Made by a program: the position numbers and the translations under genes. A stretch of DNA of 36,809 bases from Bolinopsis microptera (taxonomy: Eukaryota; Ctenophora; Tentaculata; Lobata; Bolinopsidae). Below are positions 8,619-18,669 of this stretch, one piece after another. Location: assembly GCF_026151205.1 (NCBI RefSeq), contig NW_026971824.1, positions 1 to 36,809 on the forward strand, written 5' to 3'. Under the pieces are notes generated by a model. It saw only the letters and a program-made list of their open reading frames with translations, had not been told where the DNA came from and ran no database searches. Each line of letters starts with the position of its first letter. Within the stretch, counting starts at the first letter, position 1.

Positions 8619-8649
8619 ACTTACTAAATTACTACTCTTTCAACTTTAT

Positions 8650-8868
8650 ATGGTGTTGAAAGATAAACAAACACCATATAAAATATCTTGGAAAATAATC
8701 AAACATGCTCATCCGTACAAGGGGGGTACGAAAGATTGTCATCTCTGCCTTACTGAAAAACTTTATATTATTTTAAATAAAGATGGCAATCTATTAAATA
8801 GGAGGAGGGAACTCATAAGCAAATGTAGGCACACCAACAAGTTTATGCTGAAGAAATGCTTCTAGGAA
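8650..8868 (+). pseudogene. Penelope-like element endonuclease fragment (copy 2)
   Basis: Same 71-codon fragment as at 3420-3638, with the stop at 8863-8865. It shows the CHLCLTEKL and RRRELISKCRH blocks and lacks the GIY-YIG core and RT. Confidence 0.75.
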
Positions 8869-9014
8869 TGATTTATTTTTTATTTTAGTTAGTTTTTGTT
8901 TTTGTATTTCATTTTCGTTTCGTTTCGTTTGATTTTGTTTTTGATTTAGTTTAGTTAAGTTAATTTTATGAAGGAGCTTGTAAGGAAAATATGGATTTAG
9001 TAATTTAGTAAGTT

Positions 9015-9063
9015 ATTCTGACACTGATGATTGCATTTGCATGAAACTTTGAGTTTGTAGAAT
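9015..9063 (+). ncRNA. Hammerhead ribozyme motif, type I, plus strand (copy 2)
   Basis: Identical to 3785-3833. The predicted cut is between 9055 and 9056. If transcription runs through both tandem units, the two + strand motifs would release an RNA of exactly 5230 nt. Confidence 0.8.
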
Positions 9064-12000
9064 CGTTGTTTTCATTGTATATAATATATATATATATTTG
9101 ACCAAAACCCATAATCATGGGTAGAGTGGACCGCTGCCAGTGTCTCTCTTTCCCAAACAAAAGGAAATGATATTAATTTGCCTGACCGTTCTCAAATGCA
9201 AATTGATACCGAGAATGAAAATGAAATTACAATTCGTAAGCCGTGAGTGATAGGAAAAGCAAGCAACCGATTTCATTCTCGGTATCAATTTGCATTTGAG
9301 AACAGTCAGTCAAATTAATATCATTTCAGTCAAAGAAGTTTCAACGATTTCGAAATTTTTCCTTTAAACAAATTTCCTTGTGTTTAGGTAAGCATATCTG
9401 TCGATCACTGATTGAATATGCAACTATATAATCATTCAAGTTGGCATTAAACTTAAATATAATGTCATTTAACTGTCATGTTACTGTTAAAGCAGGAACT
9501 AAATCTAATCGAAATAAAGAGAGTGAAGTTCTCACTTTTTGCAAACTTTGAGCAGACGTTGCGTGCCCATCCAATATCAAATCACCGTGAAATTTTGAAT
9601 TTTTGTATTTTCTATGTAGTTTAATAAGTGTGCAAAGTTTCAGAATATTTCAGGAAGAACTCGCATCACAACGGGAATCCAAAGCTGATAAAAATCGTGA
9701 AAATAACAATTTTCAGTGATTTTAGCAATTTTCTATCAATTTGGGCGTGTCCCCACGTGTGCAACTTTTCGATTTTCAACTTTAAAACTAGCCTATAACA
9801 CAATTTAGACCTTAAGGAAGCAAAATTGAGCTCCAACACCCAAGAGATGGTCCAACACCAGAGAATACTAATTCACAACTTTTGTGTTTTTATAAAATTA
9901 TTCTTCAAAAAAGCACTAATTTCAATAGTAAATATCTTTATGAAGGAGCAAGGTAGGATAATTTTCCAGTAGATTTTTAGAATGCTTGAACAATTATCTG
10001 AGGTAAAAATGTCCTCAGATTATGAATAAAATTACTTCTTAATGGTGTTAAATTGATTTGAAAAGTTGTTATTTTGTCAAAAATCAAGATTTAAAAACGC
10101 TTAATTTGATGACGTCATCAAGTGGTGATGATGACGTTAAATTATTTTTTGATATAATGTAAACTAAAGTGTAAACAATTATCTTCAAGACCTTTGGTTC
10201 GAGATGACTGTATAATTTATACTTTTGAATCTACAGATACTTGAATGTAGGCTCCAATTGACTGCCAAAGCGTCTATCTCTACTATAATTCAGAGAATTC
10301 TTTTTGTAGAATGTATGTACGACCGCCCACGTGCAAATTCGGCAAAAAGCAAAAGGTTGCGAAGTAACCATGGTAACGGTTTCGTTACACGCACGTGCAC
10401 GTGCAAAGATTGTTAAAACGGCATTTTTATCGGTTTTTTTGATATTACGCTGTGTTTAGTACGAGCAACATTTTAATCGGCTGTATCTTCGGTTGTGTAG
10501 GATATTTTGACGCGATTTAAACTCACTAACAAAAAATACAATTATTTTCCTCCCTGTGACCACGGGTTTTCTAGTATTATATATAATATACATCTATATA
10601 CTTCACGACAATCTGTTGTAAAACAGGGGTTCCAGAAAACCCACTTCCCGATACTCCTGAAACTTACAACTTTTTTAACAGTCGATTTGGTCAACATATA
10701 GACGTCCTGCAAAGTTTCAAATCTCTAACTCAATTTTAACACTGTTTTTAAGGCACCTGAATATGGCGATTTTGGGTTTTTATTTTTTAACCTAATTTCG
10801 TATAACATGCTGGCGCGTATTTTGCGCAAATTTCTTAAAAACCTCCAAATAACTATTTCTTATTCCTGTCATCTTTAACATTGAATTAGAATGGGGGTAA
10901 GCAGTAAGGGGGGTAAATAGTAAAGGGGGTATATAGTAAAGGTGGGTAAATAGTAAAGGGGGTAAATAGTAAAGGGGGTAAATAGTATTGTGAATATAAG
11001 GGCGACGGTCATGCTTGCCAGCATTGTGATATAGATGTATAGACGCTTTGGCAGTCAATTTTGTAGCCTACATTTAAGTGTCCGTAGATTCAAAAGTATA
11101 AAAGATACAGTCATTTCGAACCACAGGTTTTAAAGATGATTGTTTATACTTTAGTTTATATTATATCGAAAAATAATTTATCCTCATCATCATCACTTGA
11201 TGACGTCATCAAATTAAGTGTTTTTAAAACTTGATTTTTGACAAAATAATAACTTTTCAAATCGATTTTACACCATTAAGGAGTAATTTTATTCAAAATC
11301 TGAGGGCATTTTTGTCTTAGATAATTGTTCAATCATTCTGAAAATCTACCGGAAAAGTTTCCTACTTTGCTCCTTCATAAAGATATTCGCTATTGAAGTT
11401 AGTGCTTTTTTGAAGAATAATTGCACACGTGGGGACACGCCCAAATTGATATAAAATTGCTAAAATTACTGAAAATTGCTGTTTTCACCATTTTTATCAA
11501 CTTTGGAGTCCCGCGTTGTGATCCAAGTTCTTTTTGAAATCTTCTGAAACTTTGCATGCTATGCAAAAATTTAGGGTGATTCAATATTGTATGCACACGC
11601 AACGTCCGCTCAAAGTTTGCACGTGCGAAAGGTGAGAATTTTGCTCATTCGTGATTTCGAACAAATTCTGCTTTCCCACGATATTTAAATGGCATTATAT
11701 ATGAATTTAATGCCAACTTGAAAGTTGAATGAGTAAAAAGTGCCATATGCAGTCAGGTAAAATTTCGAAATCGATGAAATTACCTCTTTATTAAATTAAT
11801 GAAGTTATGAGTTTACATTTCGGCTTTGTAAATTATCCTGACATTATAATCAAAAAGAGATGATATTTGACCAAAACCCATAATCATGGGTAGAGTGTAC
11901 CGATCACGGCTTACGAATTGTAATAAAGCTTATTGATTGGAAAAAGCGAGCGACCGATTTCATTCTCGGTATCAATTTGCATTTGCGGACGGTTATTCAA

Positions 12001-12222
12001 ATTAATATCATTTCCTTTTGTTTGGAAAAGAGAAACACTGTCAGCGGCTGCACGACTTCCAGGCCCCCCTATTATTAGGGGTCAGATCATATGACGTATA
12101 ATTAGTGATGTGACGTATAATTAGTGATGTGATCCACCGGCTATGATTTACAGAACATGTGAACTCTACCCTATATCTAGCACAGTTTTACTCCCTACTT
12201 TTGATTTAAAGGCAGTATCTAG

Positions 12223-12292
12223 ATAGCCCGACCCCTGTCCGCGGACAACTGTCCACGAAAACCTGTCAACCAGATCATATTACTGCATAATA
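12223..12292 (+). repeat. 70-bp inverted repeat, left arm
   Basis: Begins ATAGCCCGACCCCTGTCC and ends CTGCATAATA. It is the reverse complement of 12944-13013 with three mismatches (67/70). Inside is the palindrome GTCCGCGGAC followed by a GGAC-AACT-GTCC hairpin. Together the arms bound a 791-bp segment (12223-13013) that resembles a non-autonomous TIR element. The left arm alone also occurs at 6993-7062 in tandem copy 1. Confidence 0.8.
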
Positions 12293-12943
12293 TAAGTATC
12301 AAGCAACAGCTGTTTGTGAATAGTTGATCAGCCTGAGGGCAACGTATACCATCTATTTGTCCAGAAACACTACCATATGGACAGATGATTGGGAGTTAGT
12401 CAAGAGACCAGTAATAGCATAGTAGGAGCGTAGAATGTTTGGGCCCAGAAAAACATGTCTAATACCGCTATGAACCCGTCATAAGCCGGGGACTACTATG
12501 AAAGTGATGATGCTGTGTTGTTGAAAGACCTTCGACCAATCAAAGATGTACCTCATCACGCCAAGCAGTTATGCTTGTAGGTGAATATACACTTATAGAG
12601 TACAACAACTTTATAACACTCCTCATATGACCGCGAATGTTATGTAATTGAATGGTATGTATGGTATCTTGGAGTTGGATGCAATTAGTTACGACTAGCA
12701 TAATTAATTGTAGCGTAGTAAATTACTGGATCAAACTATTGATTACGATTCAAATGTGGACTCTCGGATATAATTAGTTACGAATAATATTGATTGTAGC
12801 GTAATATATTGCTCAATGCAGTCTAATAATAGTTATTAATTATATATATAAGGTTGCTTAATCGTTTAATAAGCCTTGACACCACCGCTGATTGAAATTC
12901 GCGTGCGATGATTGTGAACCCTGCTTGATTCAGGGGGAAATGT

Positions 12944-13013
12944 TATTATGCAGTAATATGATCTGGTAGACAGGTGTTCGTGGACAGTTGTCCGTGGACA
13001 GGGGTCGGGCTAT
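12944..13013 (-). repeat. 70-bp inverted repeat, right arm
   Basis: Partner of 12223-12292. Its inner edge coincides with the last base shared by the two tandem 5.2-kb copies, so the duplication breakpoint lies at the arm boundary. Confidence 0.8.
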
Positions 13014-13600
13014 TTTTTGTTGCAGTGATAATGAATGAATCTAAACTAATATATTTAGTAATGTAATAATTGGTAATCTTGTCGGTAACAAAAAACCAAC
13101 AAAAAACTTGTTATGGACGGTTAAAATCAGGTTTTTGAATTGAAAGCACTCCCACGGCTTACTTGTTAATTTTAACCTTCATGGTTTATTTAGGAAACTT
13201 CAATCCTCTGTTTCAACTTAACTGCCTAGAGAGGACGGAGTTAAAAGCACTGCCCGACGTCCTGACGATACAGGGGGAGCCGCGCACTTCGTGCGCGGCG
13301 CAGCGGGTCATACAACGTATGACAACTAAAAATGCCATTATTTAGGAAACTTCAATCCTCCGTCTCTCTGATATATCCATTATGAACACTGCCTGATATA
13401 TATATTTCTTAACGGGTGATACTCGTTAAATATTTGTTCCATATATTCCAGGACCGTCGCGACGAGTCCAGCTCGGCGCGCGTCCTGTTAGGTTGTAAAC
13501 CTACAAAATATTTCTAAGACTAAACTGATACATGATAATTGTAATTTCTCGGGTAATTTTTTCACTTACCTTATCGGACCTTATTTGAACGTACATTAAT
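13014..13600. other. Non-coding spacer with short direct repeats
   Basis: The 23-bp word at 13186-13208 (containing TTTAGGAAACTTCAATCC) recurs exactly at 13338-13360. The frame open at 13163-13345 has no domain and crosses a GC-rich hairpin, so it is not called a gene. Confidence 0.5.
13279..13299. repeat. Perfect GC-rich hairpin, 9-bp stem, 3-nt loop
   Basis: GCCGCGCAC, loop TTC, GTGCGCGGC. It is conspicuous in an AT-rich setting and lies between the two 23-bp direct repeats. Function unknown. Confidence 0.7.
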
Positions 13601-13860
13601 TGAACGCTGGCTAAGTGGCTTATAGTTGGTTAATCTGCTTGTCTACTGGCCCTGACGTTGCGAGTTTGAATCCCAGTTGGGCCAAGATTTCAAAATTGAT
13701 GGGCAGCCCGCGTTACTTGAGGGCTGAATCCTTGTCCTTCCTCCGGGAGTAAATGTATCCATCAGAGTCGAGTAGCTGTTGACATCCTGTCCGACCAGAG
13801 ATAAATTTGGAGAAGGTAGGCACGTTGATAGAATGCGATACTATTGTCTATCATCTTCCC
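13601..13860 (+). mobile_element. tRNA-derived SINE-like element
   Basis: An A-box match TGGCTAAGTGG (13608-13618) and a B-box match GTTTGAATCCC (13664-13674) are spaced as in a tRNA with a long variable arm, which is the internal RNA polymerase III promoter of tRNA-derived SINEs. The would-be acceptor strands do not pair, so this is not a functional tRNA gene. About 170 bp of unrelated body follow, ending near a TA-rich run at 13862-13874. The 3' limit is uncertain. Confidence 0.5.
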
Positions 13861-14029
13861 GTATATATATATATCTAAGAACACTTGCATGCCTTTGGCA
13901 CGTACGTCTCACATCCCTAGATACGAGAACCCCTCTTTAGCAAGAGCTCCCGTCCCTTATGTGATATACGAGTCGAGCAGTCAAATCTTAAAGATCATGT
14001 TTACTTCTTAATGAACCACTATGATGTAC

Positions 14030-14220
14030 ATGTGAACTGTACCCTGTATCTAGCCCATTTCTAGGTCAGTTAAATCCTACTGATGGATCACATCACTAAT
14101 TATACGTCACTAATTAGTGACATGATCTGATCTCCCTGGCCCCCTAGTAATGAGGGGGCCTGGTAGTCGGCCTCCTTTGGCAGCGGTACACTCTACCCAT
14201 GATTATGGGTTTTGGTCAAA
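14030..14220 (-). mobile_element. Inverted fragment of the 32-bp-end element
   Basis: 14189-14220 is the reverse complement of the 32-bp end. Just before it are a CCCCCTAGTAATGAGGGGGC hairpin and ATCACATCACTAATTATACG, the complement of the 19-bp tandem words at 6862-6899. The stretch near 14030-14065 resembles 6925-6965 in direct orientation. This is a diverged single copy of the family seen in the tandem units. Confidence 0.6.
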
Positions 14221-14269
14221 TATACTTATACTTTTTATGTCATACAATTACAATCGCCTTATACCTTTT

Positions 14270-14290
14270 GATTGATTGATTGATTGATTG
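14270..14290. repeat. (GATT)n microsatellite
   Basis: Five uninterrupted GATT units. Confidence 0.9.
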
Positions 14291-14884
14291 GGGGACTGGT
14301 CCGTAGTACCAGCCAATGTTTACTCAAAAGTAATATATAATTGAAATAAGTTAAATATTCATCCCCGAAGGGCACGCGGATTATATTTGTGATGTTATTT
14401 ATTAAAACTATTCAATTAAAATTGTATTGGTCGAGTCGACTGGCCCTGATCTGCAAACATATTTGATATTAGTAACTTTATGATGCTGCCCAACCGCAAT
14501 TAGGTGTGTTATCAGTGTAGATATGCGCTTCAGTTTTACGTTGATTTGATTTGAAACTTTTACAAAATAGCAAATATACAAATGTACAGCAAGTCGAACA
14601 AACATAAAATGGGCCGAAATGTATAAATGCTATAAAGCGTGGGTCAGTGAAACAAGTACAGCATACAGAGGACAACTTTCAAAACAGAAGTTTTGTGGCC
14701 GCCCAAAGTCTCAATAACATCACCTCCACCTAGTAATAAAATTATGAAATATGAAAAGTGTGAAACAATCAAATAATAAAATATTCAAATTATATAGTTG
14801 TCTCTTAAATACAGATAACGTCTGAAAATTCTTAAAATACTCACTCCTTCATATACTGATCAGTGTCCAAGAGACATGAATAAC
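14291..14884. other. Non-coding stretch downstream of the LINE ORF1
   Basis: AT-rich. Minus-strand open frames at 14408-14675 overlap each other and show no domain. This is where LINE ORF2 would be expected if the ORF1 upstream were followed by its normal partner, but no endonuclease or RT sequence was seen. Confidence 0.4.
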
Positions 14885-15661
14885 TCATGATGACTTCTTA
14901 TCACGGCTACATACCTTCCCGTACCGGATGTAGTGGTCGAGATGAGTCTGTTCAGCCCTCTTCTTCTTCAGGTCAGTGACCAGATGCTTCCTTGTTGCTC
15001 GTTCTTCGCTGGATCTGTCTGGACATATCCATACATCTTTGTGCGTCTCCCTCAGTCTCCCTGTTTTCATCAGAATCTGATGAACCGCTGTTGAGCTTGG
15101 GACGGTGATCTTGACTGGTCGGATAGCCGTACTACCTGGCCTCTTCCAACCGACTCTAGTCGCTTCGAAGTGAGGTTTCTCCCCGATCTCCTCCAAAACT
15201 GCGGTAACTAGCGCTGGAAGCTGTTGTTCCCCCTCTTCTTTCAGCCCAAACACGATCAGGTTCTTGGTCCTGTCCTCCTCTGCAGCCACACTCTTCATCA
15301 CCTTCTTCAGGATTTTACTGTTGCAGACCGTACCACTTGCACTGTTCTGTTGAACAGCTGCACTATAGTTCTGAATCCCTGACTCCACCGTTGTTTGCAC
15401 TGTCTCCTCAACAGATGTCTCTAGCAACTGTAGTTGTTCGTCCTTCTGCACAAGCAGCTGGCCCTGCAGTCTGATCACCTTTTCTTTGTCTGCTAGTGCT
15501 TCCGTCTTGAAGCACTCGATGATCTCCTTCAAGAGATACATCTGACTATTCTGCCGACGAACAAGGTCTACTGCATCCACAATCCAGCAAGACAGCTGAG
15601 TCTGTTTATCCTTAGTCTTGATCTTTTCACGACTTTCGAAATCAATTTCACTGTAGTCCAT
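14885..15661 (-). CDS. LINE ORF1-type protein, 258 codons, open
   Basis: The first ATG is at 15661-15659; the frame is open further upstream but without ATG. Residues about 50-95 are rich in Leu, Gln and Glu with heptad-like spacing (a probable coiled coil for multimerisation), followed by VEETVQTTVESGIQNYSAAV. The C-terminal half has VAAEEDRTKNLIVFGLKEE, VGWKRPG, RPVKITV, then CPDRSSEERATRKHL and HYIRYGKVCS. This is the nucleic-acid-binding ORF1 type common with invertebrate LINEs. It binds element RNA and acts as a chaperone. It has no stops or frameshifts, unlike the relative at 1480-1975, so it is the younger copy. Its ATG overlaps the stop of the truncated ORF2 upstream by 14 bases. Confidence 0.75.
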   Translation of the reverse strand: MDYSEIDFESREKIKTKDKQTQLSCWIVDAVDLVRRQNSQMYLLKEIIECFKTEALADKEKVIRLQGQLLVQKDEQLQLLETSVEETVQTTVESGIQNYSAAVQQNSASGTVCNSKILKKVMKSVAAEEDRTKNLIVFGLKEEGEQQLPALVTAVLEEIGEKPHFEATRVGWKRPGSTAIRPVKITVPSSTAVHQILMKTGRLRETHKDVWICPDRSSEERATRKHLVTDLKKKRAEQTHLDHYIRYGKVCSRDKKSS

Positions 15662-16600
15662 AAGAGATGGGTCTATAATTTTCAACGTCAAGTTTAGAGT
15701 CTCCTTTATGGATGGGAGTTACTTTGGCAATTTTAAGGGCCTGTGGAAATATGCCTGTACTTAAGGATTCGTTGATAACTTTTGCTAATATAGCTAGGAA
15801 ACTATCGCTGGAACTGGCTACTTTTAGTGGTTCAATTTTTGTGTCAAGGGTCGCTTTGTTCTTCAAATTAATAATAATTCTTTGGATTTCGATCGTTTCG
15901 GCAGGCTGGAGATAGATTGATTGAGAACAGGATGTGGGCAGATATTCCTGGAACCCCCCATGGTCAAAGGTCTGACGGGCACTTATCTGAGTTTTGATGT
16001 TCGTAGCAATGTTCGAGAAATAGTCATTAAACCTTTCAGCCACGGTATCTTCAGAACTCAAAATCGACCCGTCCGAACCTTTAAGTCTTAACTGCTCAGT
16101 TTTCCTGCTTCTACCAAGTAAACTGTTGATTTTTGCCATTGTTTTTTTGAGCAGTCCTGGTATTTTTCGAATTGTTTTTTATAGTATCGTTGTTTGGCAA
16201 TGTTGACATGTTTTTTACAAAAAAGTTTTAGCTTTTTATAGGCCTCTATATTATTCATTGTAGGTTCAAGTACTTTACTATGATAACTTTTTTGTTTCCG
16301 CGCACATGCTTCTTCAAGCCATGGTAATATCCAGGGTTTAGTATTAGAACGCTCATGCTCACGGCGAATATGATTGATTTTTAGTGGATAGGCAGTGTTA
16401 TATTGCTTGGTGTATATATCTGCAAGTTTTCCGTATTGCAGACTAGCGTCGTCTGTACTTAATATCTCGTCCCACGTTTCCCCATCAGCATTGTTGGCCT
16501 CATTTATGACACGTGTTTTATAACTAAGTTTAGGTTGTGTGTTAGTGGGTAGCCTGAGATGTTGTTGCGAAGAGTTACTTAGTTTAAAAGTGGTAATATT
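15648..16600 (-). pseudogene. LINE ORF2 fragment: endonuclease-RT linker and first RT motifs
   Basis: Open from 16600 (stop codon just upstream at 16603-16601) to about 16133 in one frame, with ETWDEILS, KPWILPWLEEAC and KKQFEKYQ, the basic linker before LINE RTs. At a run of five A's near 16130 the frame slips by one base and continues at 16139-15648 with NSLLGRSRK, VAERFNDYFSNIA, IFPQALKIAKVTPIHKG and NYRPIS. The protein then breaks off directly after NYRPIS, a point that in intact LINEs leads into the RT palm. The catalytic motifs are absent. The frameshift may be a homopolymer sequencing error; the truncation is real rearrangement or insertion of the ORF1 sequence that follows. Confidence 0.8.
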
Positions 16601-16603
16601 TTA

Positions 16604-17023
16604 TCGGGATAACGCCAATTATTTCAACAGCTTTGTAGTTCAAGCTGTAATTAAAGGATATCGTTATATCCCAATCACCGGAGCTTAATTTATATATTTT
16701 AATTTTTTACATTTAGACTTGTCTAATAATATAAATTGGTGTCAAGAGACTACAATGATTATTTGTTTCGCGATTTTGACACCACTTGGGGGTCAAAATT
16801 TCTAAACATAAAGTTGCTATTCCTTGGCCAAAAGTTCACGAAAATAACATCACAATTAAAATTAATTGGTCCAATAGACGCTTAAATGCACAAAATTAAG
16901 TTTTCTAAGTCGGACCAGTCGGATTGCCCAAAACCTTTAAAAAGCTATCAATTCCCCTTAAATCATAATTTCCATATTCTTATCAATCCTGATTCATTTC
17001 GATCATATCAAATCATCCCAGTC
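16604..17023. other. Intergenic region upstream of the transporter gene
   Basis: Holds the inverted copy of the 68-bp element (about 16738-16787, with TTGACACCACTT at 16776-16787). The open frame feeding into the transporter extends upstream to an ATG at 16886, but residues before 17024 have no transporter character. No TATA box or other promoter element could be assigned. Confidence 0.5.
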
Positions 17024-18669
17024 ATGGAAGACATGATCATAGAAGAATCCGAAAAACCGACGGTTTCAATGAGTCACTCGCAGGGATTTAAAAAACAGGC
17101 AATATTTGGAGTACTTTCCTTACTTATTCTTACGATGAACCCTTTACTACAGTCTCACCTTTACATTTCTAACCGAAGAGATAATGAAAAATCGCAAACA
17201 AAGAGCTATTATTGGTGGGGTCTTGGCAGGGACGTTGCCTTTCGTAGGCGCAGTAACCTCTCTAATAGCAGGATCTGTAGCATCAACAACCACTGTTAAG
17301 AAGAGGGTTGGGTGGAGTGGGGTAGCCCTTTTTCTTTCCTCTATCGTGTTTGTCATTCCTATGTCTAATAACATTTTGTTTGATGTATCGGTCGTCATAT
17401 CCAGGTAATTCATTAAACAAAAATATTAATTTAATGTAAGGCTATTTATCTATTTCTGTCTTCAAAATGTGTTTTGGTATACAAAGTTTAGGTTTAATTA
17501 TAATAGGAAGTGTCTGATCACCAAGTATGGTTTTTATACTCTAGAGTAATCCAAGGAGCAGCATTAGGACTCGCTGAACCGATGGTGGTAGCAGTCATGG
17601 GTTCACTTTACAAAGATTCCCTCGGGATGGTAACGGCAATATATGAACTTGCTTTTAGTGCTTCCCTGGCACTTGGACCCTGATGGGTGGTTTCCTTTAC
17701 AAAGCAGGAGGATTCTACCTTCTTTTTGTAGTGACGGGTAAGAATATTTGTATTACCTTTGATAAGGTGAGTTTTAACTTCGGATTTAATTTCTCTTACT
17801 TCAGAGATTCGATTTGGGAACCCAATGTAGGCTAAAGGAAGAGACGGGGTATCAAATGAGAAACGTTGACGTATTTTTTACTGATGAAAAATTTGAATAA
17901 CAACATTTTCAATGTTCAGGGTCGCTTCATCTAATTATGAGCATAATAGCAATCCTTGCAATACCAAAAAGTGCAAGTGCTAAAGAAGAAGGACCCGAGG
18001 AAGATACCGAAGACACCACTTTGAATAAAGAGACCCCCAGCATGATGAAATCTCTGCTCAGACCGCAAATACTTCTTCTTGGAATAGTTGTAAATTGTAA
18101 TGTCTTCTGTTGCCGCGGACGAGGCGTTCATTGCCGACTTCCTGGCCGTTTATATGAACGAAAGTTATCAGAAAACTGCCGAAGTTACAGGGACGATTTT
18201 AATGGTTTGCGGGGTGTTCGACTCAATTGCTACCATACTATTTGGCTACTTGACAGATAGGGGACTGTCTCGAGCGTTAACTCTAGTTTTAGGATTCATT
18301 TTCCTTATCATTGGAACACTTCTGATAGACATCTCATTATTTGGAGCAGTATGGCCCGAGTTATGTGTACCAGGGATTATGTTTGGATTTGCTGAGGTAG
18401 GGAGTTCTATGATTCACATTTGTATCTTGCCCCTTTTGGTATTTCACGATAGTCAGCCTGATCAGGAACGCTCAACTGAAGCAATGACTGGGATTTACAA
18501 TGGGGGGTTCTTTATCGGAGCTTTTATTGGGCCTCTGGTGGGATCTGCAATTGTGGACTTACTTTCTTTTCCAAAAGCTTTCATTATCTTTGCATTTATA
18601 ATGTTTGTTGTATTTGCTATCATCGGAGTTGCTCATCTGAAAATGAAAACATTTATTGAACATAAATGA
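17024..18669 (+). CDS. SLC18-like major facilitator transporter, three exons, frame broken
   Basis: Exons 17024-17404, 17545-17737 and 17920-18669 give about 440 residues with many hydrophobic helices, the usual length for this family. Start chosen at the ATG that begins MEDMIIEESEK, a short acidic cytosolic tail before helix 1. Marks of the major facilitator fold: GGFLYKAGGF after a GP in helix 5 (antiporter-type motif), a long acidic central loop (KEEGPEEDTEDT), the loop motif GYLTDRGLSRA, and GPLVGSAIVD near helix 11. Acidic residues in helices (LAEP, GFAEVGSS) resemble those of SLC18 vesicular amine/polyamine carriers, proton antiporters of internal membranes. The frame breaks three times: near 17140-17155 (+1), at 17678-17681 (one C missing) and near 18090-18100 (+1). 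Either these are sequencing errors or it is a recent pseudogene; substrate unknown. Confidence 0.75.
17405..17544 (+). other. Intron 1 of the transporter gene (140 bp, phase 2)
   Basis: Donor CCAG/GTAATT and acceptor ACTCTAG/A. Joining restores an Arg codon and runs from VVIS into VIQGAALGLAEP. Confidence 0.85.
17738..17919 (+). other. Intron 2 of the transporter gene (182 bp, phase 1)
   Basis: Donor ACGG/GTAAGA and acceptor TGTTCAG/GG. Joining gives a Gly codon and continues VVTG into SLHLIMSIIAIL, a hydrophobic helix. Confidence 0.85.

Larger units (their letters stand above)
8554..9079. repeat. PLE/hammerhead cassette, second tandem copy
   Basis: Sequence-identical repeat of the 3324-3849 cassette as far as can be seen: arms at 8554-8635 and 8998-9079, and the PLE endonuclease tail between them. 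Confidence 0.85.
7721..12944 (+). repeat. 5.2-kb tandem duplication, copy 2
   Basis: Near-identical second copy, with all internal features at +5230. Its right end, unlike that of copy 1, continues into a 70-bp sequence (12944-13013) that is the inverted partner of 12223-12292. Copy 2 therefore retains a structure that copy 1 lacks, and copy 1 is probably the derived, truncated member (inference). Confidence 0.95.

Noticed and set aside
13601-13690. Functional tRNA gene
   Set aside because: A and B boxes match, but the acceptor strands do not pair; better explained as a SINE head.
15081-15100. CTGATGAA as a further hammerhead core
   Set aside because: No GAAA partner and no stem I or III pairing nearby; it lies inside LINE ORF1 coding sequence on the other strand.
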